Positions 16,622 through 27,005 of a DNA stretch of 32,565 nucleotides are shown piece after piece. A program made the position numbers and the translations under genes. The notes beneath the pieces are model-generated. The model saw nothing but the letters and a program-made list of their open reading frames with translations, did not search any database and had not been told where the DNA came from. Source of the stretch: an uncultured Paenibacillus sp. (GTDB taxonomy: Bacteria; Bacillota; Bacilli; Paenibacillales; Paenibacillaceae); the NCBI GenBank assembly GCA_927443375.1, contig CAKMKL010000219.1:1-32565 (forward strand). Reading direction: 5' to 3'. How positions within the stretch are numbered: the stretch's first letter is position 1; each line of letters begins with the position of its first letter.

Positions 16622-16642
16622 CGGAAAGAAGGGAATACAAAC

Positions 16643-17296
16643 ATGAAAAAGTTTTTAATTGCAGCTATTGTTTCATTTGGGATGGGTATCGCAGTATTTA
16701 ATATTATTCCTGTACAAAAAACGATCATTGTTTCAGGTGATGTACCATTACTTAATAAGCGTGAATTGATAAATAATTCTTCAGTAATTGTTAGAGGAAC
16801 AATTGAAAAACTGTTGCCAAGCAAATGGAGTAACCCGAACCTGGAAAAAGGGTTAGAACGTAGAAATATTATACAAACGGATGTAGTTGTTAGTATACAA
16901 GATGTCTACAAAAATATACCATATGACAATGAAATAATTGTCAGAATTAACAATGGAGAAGTGGGTAACACTAAGTTGATTTCGGAAGGTTATCCTAGTT
17001 TTATACCTGGTGAGGAGGTCGTGCTCTTTTTGTCTAGAGATGATGGAGATTTGGCGAATCCGAGCGAAGAATATTACGTTTTAACGGGAATGTTACAAGG
17101 GAAATTCTCCTTAGTTGGGGATGGTGATAAATCCGCGAAATTATTTAAGAATTCAAACGATATTGATTGGGCAATTGAAAAAGCAACATTTAATCCTTCA
17201 ACAATAAAACAAGATATCGAGACTACCCGGGAAATGACAAAAGAACAAATTCGTATCAATAACGAAATGATTTTTGGTGAATATTCTAAACAATAA
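16643..17296 (+). CDS. Exported protein of unknown function, matrixin neighbour
   Basis: A 217-residue protein with an N-terminal signal or anchor (MKKFLIAAIVSFGMGIAVFNI). The body is beta-rich: SSVIVRGTIEKLLPSKWSN, TDVVVSIQDVYKN, EIIVRINNGEVGN, PSFIPGEEVVLFLS and YYVLTGMLQGKFSLVGDG. This order (GGEVG-like, FxPGExVVLFL, YxVxGxxQGKF) recalls a domain I associate with proteins found next to bacterial matrixin-like proteases; the association is from memory. The C terminus is a charged helix (TTREMTKEQIRINNEMIFG). It follows the protease by 21 bp with AAAGAAGGG upstream. A partner, inhibitor or substrate-binding role for the protease is speculation. Confidence 0.78.
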   Translation: MKKFLIAAIVSFGMGIAVFNIIPVQKTIIVSGDVPLLNKRELINNSSVIVRGTIEKLLPSKWSNPNLEKGLERRNIIQTDVVVSIQDVYKNIPYDNEIIVRINNGEVGNTKLISEGYPSFIPGEEVVLFLSRDDGDLANPSEEYYVLTGMLQGKFSLVGDGDKSAKLFKNSNDIDWAIEKATFNPSTIKQDIETTREMTKEQIRINNEMIFGEYSKQ

Positions 17297-17300
17297 GTAG

Positions 17301-17648
17301 GTGATGACTATAAAAAGAACTTTATTGATTATCGTTCTAATTGCGATTTCATTAATCGGTTGTTCGAACAATAAAGAAAGTGAACATCCTCTACTTCCCT
17401 ATCCGCCAGTTGTAGTATGGGATAATAAGGCATTCGTGGTTACAGAGAATACTATTCAAGAGGATCAAGTTGGTGAAATAGTTGGAACCGTTAAAAGATA
17501 TATTGATCCAAATAAAGCGGTACCTGAACGGGATGGCGACTCCACCATTGCACCGGTAGGAAGTGAATTTTATCAAATAAAAGGGCAAGAAGTGACATCC
17601 ATAATTGCTGTCCTTATAAATGGAGAGTACCGGAAAGCATTTAGGTAA
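17301..17648 (+). CDS. Putative lipoprotein, third gene of the matrixin cluster
   Basis: A 115-residue protein with a lipoprotein signal (KRTLLIIVLIAISLIGC; lipobox LIGC at about residue 21). The mature domain has short conserved-looking segments: PPVVVWDNKAFVV, VGEIVGTVKRYID, DGDSTIAPVGSEFYQIKG and SIIAVLINGEYRKAF. Similar small lipoproteins occur in Bacillus and Paenibacillus, without known function. The start is GTG 17301 or ATG 17304, four or seven bases after the upstream stop, with only TAGGTG nearby, so translation is probably coupled. The nested inverted repeat that follows probably ends the transcript. Confidence 0.72.
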   Translation: MMTIKRTLLIIVLIAISLIGCSNNKESEHPLLPYPPVVVWDNKAFVVTENTIQEDQVGEIVGTVKRYIDPNKAVPERDGDSTIAPVGSEFYQIKGQEVTSIIAVLINGEYRKAFR

Positions 17649-17658
17649 AAAGCTATAG

Positions 17659-17776
17659 CCAAAAAAACTCCAGATCATTGAGAGGCCACTGAAAAAGTCC
17701 ATTGGGATCACTAAGAGACATTCTCCCCATTTTCTGAGGAGAATGTCTCTTTTTTCTTGATCGGGAGTTTTTTTGG
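17659..17776. repeat. Nested inverted-repeat element (118 bp)
   Basis: The outer arms CCAAAAAAACTCCAGATCA (17659-17677) and its complement at 17758-17776 match at 18 of 19 positions. Inside is a second hairpin (17713-17751). The interior contains GAGGCCACTGAAAAAGTCC (17682-17700), which looks like an insertion-sequence end. No target duplication was seen. It may be a MITE-like relic or a double-hairpin transcription stop. Confidence 0.6.
17713..17756 (+). terminator. Terminator inside the nested repeat
   Basis: Arms AAGAGACATTCTCC and GGAGAATGTCTCTT pair perfectly over 14 bp with an 11-base loop, then TTTTTC. It would stop transcription from the matrixin cluster. Confidence 0.85.
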
Positions 17777-17896
17777 TGTTCCTAATAATAGTCGATATGG
17801 TGTTTGATTCCAACCGAATACCTTTGAGCACATCAGAAGAGCCCGCCAATTCTGGTCTTCTGCATTTTGTATGTCAAATAAGTCGCTAACTGATTC

Positions 17897-18784
17897 TCAC
17901 ACTCTACGGGTAAGCTCGATAAACTTGCTGGCTGCAGTCGTCAGCGGCATATACCGCATGGTCATCATCCCCACCTGGGCAGGGGGGAGCTGTACATCCA
18001 GCTTAATCTCAAAGAGCGAGCCCTCTTCCAGCTCCTTGGATACGAATTCCCGGGTCACGAAGGAGATGCCGAGGCCTTTGCGGGCAAATTCGATCAGCAG
18101 GCCCACACTGCCGACCTCGAATTCGGGCTTCAGCTCATATCCGTAGCCATGGAACAAATCCGTAATGGCCATACGCGCCCGGCTGCTCCGCGAGAACAGG
18201 ATAATAGGATACTGAAGCAGCTCTTCGATAGAGAGCACCTTCTGGTTCAGCTCGGCATACCGGCTGCCTGCGATGAAGCAGTCCTGCAGCTGGAGCCCTT
18301 GCCGCACCTCCAGCTGCGGATCGGTGATCGGCATGCGTACTACGCCCAGATCGACGAGACCTTCTTTTAAATAGGAGATCACTTCCGGTGTCGTACCATG
18401 GATCAGATGAAGACGGATGCCCGGGTACTGCTGGTGAAAGATTTCAATGAACGGCAGCAGATAGTGCTTGAACAGGGAATCACTGCCGCCAATCCGCAGC
18501 TCCCCGTTGTCGAGGTTTTTGAGCTCGGCCATTTTCTTCTCGGCCTGTGTGATAAGAATATGCGATTGTTCAATATAAGAGTAGAGAGTGGCGCCTTCCG
18601 GTGTCAGTGCAACTCCTTTGGAGTTCCGGATGAAGAGGGACAGGCCTAAGCTATCCTCCAGCTGTTTAATCGCATGACTGACACTCGGCTGGGTGATATA
18701 CAGCGATTTGGCGGCTTGAGTAAGGCTTCCGGTTTTGGCAGCCCAGTAAAAAACCTTGTATAACTCGAAATTTATCATAGACAT
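17897..18784 (-). CDS. LysR family transcriptional regulator, divergent from zwf
   Basis: A 295-residue LTTR. The N-terminal HTH (INFELYKVFYWAAKTGSLTQA, then ITQPSVSHAIKQLEDSLGLSLFIR) is followed by an effector domain (ELRIGGSDSLFKHYLLPFIEIF; GLGISFVTREFV). AGGAGC precedes ATG 18784 by about eight bases; ATG at codon 3 is an alternative. The gene is divergent from the zwf-tal-gnd operon across about 100 bp, so it is a good candidate for controlling the oxidative pentose phosphate genes. The effector is unknown. Confidence 0.93.
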   Translation of the reverse strand: MSMINFELYKVFYWAAKTGSLTQAAKSLYITQPSVSHAIKQLEDSLGLSLFIRNSKGVALTPEGATLYSYIEQSHILITQAEKKMAELKNLDNGELRIGGSDSLFKHYLLPFIEIFHQQYPGIRLHLIHGTTPEVISYLKEGLVDLGVVRMPITDPQLEVRQGLQLQDCFIAGSRYAELNQKVLSIEELLQYPIILFSRSSRARMAITDLFHGYGYELKPEFEVGSVGLLIEFARKGLGISFVTREFVSKELEEGSLFEIKLDVQLPPAQVGMMTMRYMPLTTAASKFIELTRRV

Positions 18785-18883
18785 AGTCTATAGCTCCTGT
18801 GAAATATATTAATTACTTGTATAGGTCGTATTTGTATTATAGTGTAACCAGGAAAGATAAACCAGAGCAGAAGGAGAATGGAG
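18785..18883. promoter_or_regulatory. Divergent control region of lysR and zwf
   Basis: TATTAT at 18835-18840 preceded by TTTG is the best -10 for zwf, with no clear -35, as often seen for activator-dependent promoters. AT-rich ATATATTAATTA lies at 18804-18815. The zwf ribosome site AAGGAG is at 18871-18876. Binding sites for the LysR protein could not be fixed. Confidence 0.35.
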
Positions 18884-20413
18884 ATGGAGGCAACCACGTT
18901 TGTTTTGTTTGGAGCGACAGGAGATTTGGCCCGGAGAAAAATCTACCCTGCGCTGTTTAATCTTTTTCTCGATCACAAGCTTAACCATTCATTCTCTGTG
19001 ATTGGTCTCGGCCGGAGAGAAGTAGCTGATGAAGCCTTTCAGGCGATGGTGGAGCGCTCGATCCGGGACTTTTCCCGGCGGGAAGTGAAAGATTCTGCGT
19101 CCGTGCGCAGCTTCCTGAAGTCCTTCCGATATAATGTGCTGGATGTAGGGCATACAGAGGATTATACCAAGCTCCTTCAGCGGGTTGAGCAGCAGGAGAA
19201 ACGGGCGGGAGGTTCCCCGAACCGCATGTTCTATCTGTCTGTTGGCCCGGAGTTTTTTGAGACAATAGCCTTCAATATCAAACAAAGCGGGCTGGGTAAT
19301 GCCAAGGGCTGGAAGCGTCTGGTGATTGAGAAGCCCTTCGGACATGATCTGCAGTCTGCACAGGAATTGAATCTGAAGCTGAGCGAGGCTTTTACTGAGG
19401 ATGAAATTTACCGGATCGACCATTATCTCGGCAAACCGATGGTGCAGGAGCTCGATGTGTTCCAGCAGAGTAATCCGGTGCTTCACGCGCTTTGGAATAA
19501 CCGTTACATCTCCAACGTGCAGATTACCGCAGGAGAAACCGTAGGTGTGGAAGAAAGAGCTGGATATTACGATCATGTAGGAGCACTCAGGGATATGTTC
19601 CAGAATCATATGCTGCAGCTGCTAATGATGCTCGCCATCCGCTTGCCAAAGGACAGTTCTCCGGAAGAGGTACGCTTTAAGAAGAAAGAGGTTATGGAAG
19701 CATTAGAGCCGCTGGAGGAAGGCGATGTCCAGTTTAACGTGATCCGCGGGCAGTATACTGCTGGCATGATCCAGGGCAAGCCGGTACAGGGCTATCTCTC
19801 CGAGCCGGGAATTCCGGCAGGATCAACGAACGATACCTTTATTGCGGCCAGACTACAGATTGACGATCCATTCTGGAAGGATGTGCCGTTCTATATCCGG
19901 ACCGGAAAGCGCATGAAGGAGAAATCGACGCGGATTGTGATCGAGTTCAAAGAGCCGCTCAAGCAGAGCTCATCAGCCGGAGAGAATGACATCCCCAATC
20001 TGCTGGTGTTTGAAATCAGCCCGAATGAAGGGCTAACCCTGCAGCTAAAGGCTAGAGATCCACAGCATAAAGGGAAGTTCAAGGCCATGCATATTGATTT
20101 CCACACCAGCTCTATTGAGGTTCCTGAGGCATATGAGAATCTGATACATGATGCTTTACATGGTGATCCGTCATTTTTTGCCCATTGGAATGAGGTTGAG
20201 CTATCCTGGAAATGGGTGCAGCCGATCCTGAATGCTTTTGATAAGAACACTGTTCCGCTCCACACCTATGCTGCGGGTTCATTCGGGCCTGCCGAATCAG
20301 ATCAGCTGCTGGCTAAGAAGGGACATCACTGGTGGCTCGATACTTCCGAAGCTGCAGATGGTGTACAAGAAGAAGAAAACGATGTTCCTTTACCCGATGC
20401 TTCAAATTTTTAA
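18884..20413 (+). CDS. zwf: Glucose-6-phosphate 1-dehydrogenase
   Basis: A 509-residue enzyme oxidising glucose 6-phosphate to 6-phosphogluconolactone with NADP reduction, the entry step of the oxidative pentose phosphate pathway. It has the nucleotide fold FVLFGATGDLARRKIYPALF at the N terminus and the active-site signature RIDHYLGKPMVQ; YIRTGKRM lies later. Start 18884 is chosen because AGGAG is seven bases upstream; the ATG two codons earlier is too close. It is first in the operon zwf-tal-gnd. Confidence 0.97.
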   Translation: MEATTFVLFGATGDLARRKIYPALFNLFLDHKLNHSFSVIGLGRREVADEAFQAMVERSIRDFSRREVKDSASVRSFLKSFRYNVLDVGHTEDYTKLLQRVEQQEKRAGGSPNRMFYLSVGPEFFETIAFNIKQSGLGNAKGWKRLVIEKPFGHDLQSAQELNLKLSEAFTEDEIYRIDHYLGKPMVQELDVFQQSNPVLHALWNNRYISNVQITAGETVGVEERAGYYDHVGALRDMFQNHMLQLLMMLAIRLPKDSSPEEVRFKKKEVMEALEPLEEGDVQFNVIRGQYTAGMIQGKPVQGYLSEPGIPAGSTNDTFIAARLQIDDPFWKDVPFYIRTGKRMKEKSTRIVIEFKEPLKQSSSAGENDIPNLLVFEISPNEGLTLQLKARDPQHKGKFKAMHIDFHTSSIEVPEAYENLIHDALHGDPSFFAHWNEVELSWKWVQPILNAFDKNTVPLHTYAAGSFGPAESDQLLAKKGHHWWLDTSEAADGVQEEENDVPLPDASNF

Positions 20414-20452
20414 TACTAAGTTTAGTTCAACTAAAAAATGGAGGTTATCACA

Positions 20453-21121
20453 ATGAAATTTTTCATCGACACAGCGAATGTAGAAGACATCAAAAAAGCA
20501 TACCAGATCGGCGTCCTGTCCGGCGTTACAACAAATCCGTCTCTCGTGGCCAAGGAAGGCGTGAAGTTTGAAGACCGCATTGCGGAGATTCTACAGACCG
20601 TACCCGAGGTTGAGTCCGTGTCCGCTGAGGTTACTCCGGATGCCATTACCGCGGAAGAAATGATCGCACAGGCGAACGAACTGATCAAGATCAATGACTT
20701 TGACAAAAACATTACCATCAAGCTCCCGATGACGCTCGCAGGTCTGGAAGCCTGCCGGTACCTGACTAAAAAGGGCGTAAAAACAAATGTAACGCTGATC
20801 TTCACCGTGAACCAGGCGCTGCTTGCTGCCCGTGCCGGAGCCACTTATGTATCACCGTTCCTCGGCCGTCTGGATGATATTTCAGAGGATGGCGTTCAGC
20901 TTATTGTAAAAGTTGCCGAACTGTTCCGCATTCATAACCTGGACGCGCAGATTATCGCCGCCTCGGTCCGCCATCCGGACCATGTGACCCGCGTAGCGAT
21001 GGCCGGTGCGCATATCGCCACCATTCCGTTTAGCGTCATCGAGCAAATCTCCAAGCACCCGCTGACCGATCAGGGGCTGGAGAAGTTCGCTGCCGACTGG
21101 AAGAAAGCTCCACAGGTCTAA
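20453..21121 (+). CDS. tal: Transaldolase (fructose-6-phosphate aldolase-like, short type)
   Basis: A 222-residue TIM-barrel enzyme of the short transaldolase/MipB family that moves a dihydroxyacetone unit between sugar phosphates. The N terminus [16 protein letters not shown] and [13 protein letters not shown] are diagnostic. The Schiff-base lysine is K90 in [21 protein letters not shown] and the [10 protein letters not shown] segment follow. TGGAGG precedes ATG 20453. It lies 39 bp after zwf and 35 bp before gnd. Short members can be transaldolase or aldolase; pathway context favours transaldolase. Confidence 0.95.
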   Translation: MKFFIDTANVEDIKKAYQIGVLSGVTTNPSLVAKEGVKFEDRIAEILQTVPEVESVSAEVTPDAITAEEMIAQANELIKINDFDKNITIKLPMTLAGLEACRYLTKKGVKTNVTLIFTVNQALLAARAGATYVSPFLGRLDDISEDGVQLIVKVAELFRIHNLDAQIIAASVRHPDHVTRVAMAGAHIATIPFSVIEQISKHPLTDQGLEKFAADWKKAPQV

Positions 21122-21156
21122 TTGTCCTGCACAAATCATAGGGAGGTCTATTGACG

Positions 21157-22575
<1,419 letters not shown>

Positions 22576-22604
22576 TTCAGTATCAATTGAATATATATTT
22601 ATCT

Positions 22605-22637
22605 GCCAAACCGCATAGCAATGCGGTTTGGCTTTTT
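22605..22637 (+). terminator. Terminator of the zwf-tal-gnd operon
   Basis: Perfect 12-bp stem GCCAAACCGCAT / ATGCGGTTTGGC with an AGCA loop, then TTTTT. Confidence 0.93.
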
Positions 22638-22750
22638 ATATTCCCATGGAATAAAATTAAATTTTACATAATTTATTTTTTATACGATAATGTAACAACC
22701 GAAATAAAACGCAGACCGACTTGTGAAGAAAATTGATAAGATAACGGGGG

Positions 22751-23481
22751 ATGACCGATATGAACCTGACGGTAGACCTACAGCAGTATAATAAAAACTA
22801 TCCTTTGATGACGGTCATTTTGTTCTGGTGCGGATGAGTTATTCTGACCAGTATGTATATTACGATTCCGCTCGCGGATGTATTTACCCAGGCGTTCCAG
22901 ATTAGCGCGGCTCAGGCGGCTTGGATCGGGAGTTCATTCTCTCTATGCTATGCGCTCGGCTGCCTGCTGTACGGGCCTTTCTCCGACCGTTACGGACGTA
23001 AAGTATTTCTGGTAGCCGGTATAATCGGATTAACGGTCGTTACCGTTGCGATAGGTTTCGTGGATAGTTATTACGGGCTTATTGTGTTCAGAGGCGTGCA
23101 AGGTTTGGTGGCCGCCGCCTTTGCGCCGATCTCACTTGTATATGCAGGAGAGATGTTCCCGCCTCACAAAAGACTGACCGCTGTTGGTTTGTATTCGTGG
23201 CGGGTATCGCGCTGGTAACTCCCGTTATTATCTCCACGGTCAATCAGCTAGGCGGGAATGCAAGAGGTGCTGCGATCTCATTCAATGCTTTTATTCTCTT
23301 TCTTGGTGCCAGTACGGGACCGATTATAGCCTTGAGATTATTAAAGACTGATAACTATCCGCTGTCCTTCAGCGTGTTAGGCGGTATTATTACATTAGGC
23401 TTTGCCGTATCGCTGTTTCTTAAATTATCTTCTAAGACACCAGTCAAAAGGGAACGTGCTGCATCTGTACAGGCGGAGTAA
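22751..23481 (+). pseudogene. Broken MFS transporter gene
   Basis: Fragments of a DHA1-like MFS exporter in two frames. From ATG 22751 or 22760 the frame reads MNLTVDLQQYNKNYPLM to a TGA at 22835-22837, then continues in frame ILTSMYITIPLADVFTQAF, SFSLCYALGCLLYGPFSDRYGRK (motif A) and VFRGVQGLVAAAFAPISLVYAGEMFPP. Around 23190 it jumps frame and resumes VFVAGIALVTPVII, LGGNARGAAISFNAFILFLGAS to the stop at 23481. The central transmembrane segments (roughly 150 or more residues of a usual 400) are missing. A nonsense mutation plus an internal deletion make it non-functional. GGGGGATG precedes the original start. Confidence 0.9.
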
Positions 23482-23569
23482 TTCCTGCCCAAGGAACTTC
23501 ACTTTATGTATCGAATATCTAATGAAACCGGAATGCTACAAAATTTGCTGGCAGGGAGGAGTAGATAAG

Positions 23570-23917
23570 ATGATACAAGGTTTTGGAGGCATATTTTGGA
23601 GAACTAAGAATCTGGAAGCTATAAAAAAATGGTATAGCGAAGTGCTGCAGATTGAGGTAGGAGATTGGAATGGGGCTGTGATCCAACCCCAATCAGGAAA
23701 TGAGACGATCTTTTCTTTCTTCACCGAGAATGACAATTACTTTCCAGCCGAACAACAGGTGATGCTAAACTTCCAGGTACACGATCTGAACGAGACCCTA
23801 AAGCATCTTAAACAGATAGGAGTACCTCTTGCAAAGCAAAAAGAGGAAAGTGAATATGGAAAGTTTGTTTGGATCGAAGATCCTGACGGCCGGCTGATTG
23901 AGCTTTGGGAGAAGTAA
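23570..23917 (+). CDS. VOC superfamily protein (glyoxalase/bleomycin resistance-like)
   Basis: A 115-residue single-domain vicinal-oxygen-chelate protein. It reads FGGIFWRTKNLEAIKKWYSEVL, then QVMLNFQVHDLNETLKHLKQIG and the typical end GKFVWIEDPDGRLIELWE (metal-ligand Glu). GGGAGGAGT lies about eight bases before ATG 23570. Such proteins act as small dioxygenases, glyoxalases or binding proteins; substrate is unknown. It stands alone between a dead MFS gene and its own terminator. Confidence 0.9.
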   Translation: MIQGFGGIFWRTKNLEAIKKWYSEVLQIEVGDWNGAVIQPQSGNETIFSFFTENDNYFPAEQQVMLNFQVHDLNETLKHLKQIGVPLAKQKEESEYGKFVWIEDPDGRLIELWEK

Positions 23918-23922
23918 CTGGA

Positions 23923-23956
23923 AAAGAAGACCGGAATGTCCGGTCTTCTTTTTTTA
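23923..23956. terminator. Bidirectional terminator between VOC gene and lutC
   Basis: An 11-bp perfect stem AAGAAGACCGG / CCGGTCTTCTT with a five-base loop, T-rich right flank and A-rich left flank, between convergent genes. Confidence 0.9.
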
Positions 23957-23974
23957 TGCGCTCTACAGCAAGTT

Positions 23975-24670
23975 CTATATGAGAACATAAGTGGCACTCA
24001 AAGGTCCATGCACCCCGACAACTAGCTTCATCTCAATATCAGCTGAATTAGACGGTCCGGAGATGAGATTTATCGATGATCCCAGCGGCTCTCCGTCTTG
24101 AACCCGCCGGTTCAGCGCTGCTGCTGCCTGTGTGGAACGAAGCACGATCCGCTCCTTTTCAATTACCGCAATATAATGGGCAGGCAGAAAGTGAAGGGAG
24201 CGTCCCTGATCCGGGCGGCTCTCTACAACAATGGTTCCTGACTCAGCCAGAGCATAATCAGCAAAAATAACCGCCGTGTTCGCCGATTCAGCCCGCTTAA
24301 CATTCAGCTCTCTTCCAGCAGCTTCCTCCCACGCGAAGGAACCCGGGAACGTAAGTCTGTAACCGGCAAACCGGGGATCCCCGGACGTCATAACGCTACC
24401 TCCGCCACTTACTTCAATCAGATCATCGAGTGTCCTCTGCAGAATCTCCGGCTTCGACTCAATGACCTGAGTGTGGATGAAAAAGCACTGCTCCTTAAGA
24501 ATGTCTATCAGATCGTCTTGAGTTAGACTGCCATAGCTGTCCGGGAGCAAACTCTGAATATCCGGCAGCTGAACCTCGTGCCTGCGTTCCCGTCCCAGCT
24601 TGGAGGCAATCGTGTTCAGAAAGGATTCCTTATTATTCCCTGATGTATGTTGATTTCCTGAGTCTGTCAT
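23975..24670 (-). CDS. lutC: Lactate utilization protein C
   Basis: A 231-residue LUD-domain (DUF162/YkgG) protein, third component of the LutABC complex that oxidises L-lactate to pyruvate. Family segments: [14 protein letters not shown] at the start, [49 protein letters not shown] and the end [18 protein letters not shown]. It overlaps lutB by four bases (ATGA), showing tight coupling, and is last in the operon before a terminator. Confidence 0.95.
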   Translation of the reverse strand: MTDSGNQHTSGNNKESFLNTIASKLGRERRHEVQLPDIQSLLPDSYGSLTQDDLIDILKEQCFFIHTQVIESKPEILQRTLDDLIEVSGGGSVMTSGDPRFAGYRLTFPGSFAWEEAAGRELNVKRAESANTAVIFADYALAESGTIVVESRPDQGRSLHFLPAHYIAVIEKERIVLRSTQAAAALNRRVQDGEPLGSSINLISGPSNSADIEMKLVVGVHGPLSATYVLI

Positions 24671-26094
24671 TCGCCCGACTCTCCTTTACGTTTGTCCAGC
24701 CAGGCCCTGAAGCTGTCCTGCTGCTTGACGGGTTGGCTAAGATCGCGGGCGCCAATCCAACCATGGATCAGTTCCGGCCCTCTGACAATTCGGCCATGCT
24801 TGCTCATGAGCCGGCTGGCCGGATGTGCAAACCGCAGTGTTTTACCGAATAGAGCAGGGGAGGACAGCAAACGTCCCGCTGCCTTCATCTGGAATCTTTC
24901 CATGGAACCAGTCCGATTTTCCTTTACGATGTTCTGCCGGTGCATGATAAGCTGCTCATGCAGCGGAATTCGGACCGGGCATACATCTGTACAGGCGGCA
25001 CACAGGCTGGAGGCAAAAGGCAGCTCTTTATAGTCATCGTATCCGCCAAGCAGCGGCGTGATAACGGCACCAATCGGCCCCGGATAGATGGACCCGTAGG
25101 CATGACCACCGATATGGCGGTAGACCGGACAGACATTCAGGCAAGCCCCGCAGCGTATACATTGTAAAGCTTCATTAAATTCGCTGCCGAGAATGTCTGA
25201 GCGGCCGTTGTCCACGACAACCAGATGGAATTCTTCAGGGCCGTCTGTGTCACCGGCTGCAGAGGGTCCCATTACGGTAATGTAGCTGGTTAACTTTTGT
25301 CCAACGGCACTGCGGCAGAGGAGATTATCCAGCACCTCCATTTCCGCAAGCGTAGGTACAATCCGCTCCATGCCCATCACGGCGATATGCGTTTTGGGGA
25401 TAGCCGCTGTCAGATCGCCATTGCCTTCATTGGTCACCAGGTTAATTGCCCCCAGATTGGCAACAGCAAAGTTGCAGCCTGTGATGCCGACCTCAGCCTC
25501 CAGAAATTTCTGCCGCAGGACCTTCCGGGCAAACCGGGCAAGCTTCTCAGGACTTTCGTCTTCTGTATATCCAAGCTTCTCCTTAAACACCCGCTGAATT
25601 TGCCGCCGGTCTTTATGCAGGGCAGGAGCCACAATATGTGAGGGCGGATCCCAATCATCTATTTGCAGGATATATTCACCGAGATCGGTCTCAATCAGCT
25701 CACAGCCAGCTTCAATTAGAACATGGTTCAGCTCAATTTCCTCTGTGACCATGGATTTGGATTTAACGATTTTTTTAGCCTGTTTCTGTACGATAACATC
25801 CCGTATATAGCTGCTGGCTTCTTCTTTGGTCGCTGCAAAATAAATATGGCCGCCTTTTCGCTCAATGTTTCCCGCGAGCTGCTCCAGGTAATAATCCAGG
25901 TTCTGCAGGGTATGCTGACGGATTTGCTGGCCTGCGTTTCGCCACTGTTCCCAATCTCCGAGCGCGGTGGCCGCGGACAAACGCCTGGTCTTGAGACTGT
26001 CCTGCGCTGAACCTACGGCATTTCGCATAAATGAATCCCCGAGTCCTTCTGTAGTCCGTTCGCTGAAATCACGTTTATCCGTTTGCAGGCTCAA
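24667..26094 (-). CDS. lutB: Lactate utilization iron-sulfur protein LutB
   Basis: A 475-residue protein with an N-terminal LUD domain and a C-terminal ferredoxin-like part. The first 4Fe-4S motif is C312, C315, C318, C322 ([12 protein letters not shown]). A second cluster uses C365, C368, C372 (CAACTDVCP). [16 protein letters not shown] lies in the LUD domain. It transfers electrons from lactate oxidation. It overlaps both neighbours by four bases, as is usual for lutABC. Length matches the B. subtilis protein family. Confidence 0.96.
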   Translation of the reverse strand: MSLQTDKRDFSERTTEGLGDSFMRNAVGSAQDSLKTRRLSAATALGDWEQWRNAGQQIRQHTLQNLDYYLEQLAGNIERKGGHIYFAATKEEASSYIRDVIVQKQAKKIVKSKSMVTEEIELNHVLIEAGCELIETDLGEYILQIDDWDPPSHIVAPALHKDRRQIQRVFKEKLGYTEDESPEKLARFARKVLRQKFLEAEVGITGCNFAVANLGAINLVTNEGNGDLTAAIPKTHIAVMGMERIVPTLAEMEVLDNLLCRSAVGQKLTSYITVMGPSAAGDTDGPEEFHLVVVDNGRSDILGSEFNEALQCIRCGACLNVCPVYRHIGGHAYGSIYPGPIGAVITPLLGGYDDYKELPFASSLCAACTDVCPVRIPLHEQLIMHRQNIVKENRTGSMERFQMKAAGRLLSSPALFGKTLRFAHPASRLMSKHGRIVRGPELIHGWIGARDLSQPVKQQDSFRAWLDKRKGESGE

Positions 26095-26840
26095 GTCTGG
26101 CTTCCTCCTTTGGCAATCACAGGATTATGGTGGTTCAGCACTTCCGCAATATGCATAATTTTCACAGGTTCTCCCTTCCGGGACAGGCGGCCGCCGATAT
26201 TCAACAGACAGCCCATATCTGCGCTGATCAGAATATCCGCTCCGGTGTCCATGATACAGCTGCTTTTTTCATCAACCATCTGCCCGGAAATATCCGGCAT
26301 CTTCACCGAAAAGGTCCCGCCAAAGCCGCAGCAGTTATCACTGTTCTTGAGCGGCTCCATATGCAGCCCTTTTACATGCTCCAGCAGTTGAAAAGGGGTT
26401 TCCTTCTCACCCAGCAGTCTGGTCATATGACAGGAACGGTGGTAGGTAGCGGTCCCGTCAAGGCTTGCACCCACATCCGTGACACCGAGTACTTTTACGA
26501 TGAACTGTGTGAATTCATAAGACTTTTCCTTTAAAGTAATCGCTTTCAATTCCCAGTCCGGATCCCCCTTAAAGATCTTCGGATATTCATGAAACATAGC
26601 GATGCAGGAGCCGGAGGGGCCTACAACATAATCGGAGCTCTCAAAGGCAAGCATCATATTCTTCATCGCAAGCTTGGAATCTTCCAGATAGCCGCTGTTG
26701 TAGGTAGGTTGACCGCAGCAGACCTGCGAAGCCGGATAATCGATTTCACAGCCCAGCCGCTCGAGAACCTCAACCATTGCGATCCCGACCTTCGGGGTCA
26801 TGAGGTCTACTAAACAAGTGGAAAAAATACTGACTTTCAC
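26091..26840 (-). CDS. lutA: Lactate utilization protein A
   Basis: A 249-residue protein with two CCG (DUF224) cysteine-rich domains, as in glycolate oxidase GlpC/GlcF-like subunits. C41-C42 ([12 protein letters not shown]) and a second CCG motif ([13 protein letters not shown]) are likely cluster ligands, with C9 and [10 protein letters not shown] also conserved. GTG 26840 follows GGAGGG by about nine bases. It is first gene of lutABC, divergent from aldA. The LutR regulator is not in the window. Confidence 0.95.
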   Translation of the reverse strand: MKVSIFSTCLVDLMTPKVGIAMVEVLERLGCEIDYPASQVCCGQPTYNSGYLEDSKLAMKNMMLAFESSDYVVGPSGSCIAMFHEYPKIFKGDPDWELKAITLKEKSYEFTQFIVKVLGVTDVGASLDGTATYHRSCHMTRLLGEKETPFQLLEHVKGLHMEPLKNSDNCCGFGGTFSVKMPDISGQMVDEKSSCIMDTGADILISADMGCLLNIGGRLSRKGEPVKIMHIAEVLNHHNPVIAKGGSQT

Positions 26841-26934
26841 TCCTTATCCCTCCAATCGAAATAACCCTAACCATAGCTTAACTCAAGAAGTCAATAAAAA
26901 ACAACACAAAAACAAATAAAAAATGTGAATCTTA

Positions 26935-26964
26935 TTGACAATAAATATTGATAGCGTTTACACT
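26935..26964 (+). promoter_or_regulatory. aldA promoter overlapped by a cre site
   Basis: -35 TTGACA (26935-26940) and the best -10 TACACT (26959-26964, 18-bp spacer) frame the cre-like sequence TGATAGCGTTTACA (26949-26962), which matches the TGWAANCGNTNWCA pattern at 13 of 14 positions. A cre over the -10 implies CcpA repression of aldA. The lutA promoter lies in the same 165-bp divergent region, with a TTGACT candidate but no good -10. Confidence 0.65.
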
Positions 26965-27005
26965 ATTGGTGGGAAATGGAACAATCACCTTGAGGGGGAG
27001 AAACA

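Noticed and set aside
17391-17849. 152-residue minus-strand open frame, considered as a transposase tail
   Set aside because: It crosses the nested repeat and the lipoprotein gene, and no transposase motif could be recognised.
22835-22837. TGA in the MFS gene as a recoded codon
   Set aside because: No selenocysteine-type hairpin was seen, the residue is in a membrane segment, and a second lesion exists downstream.
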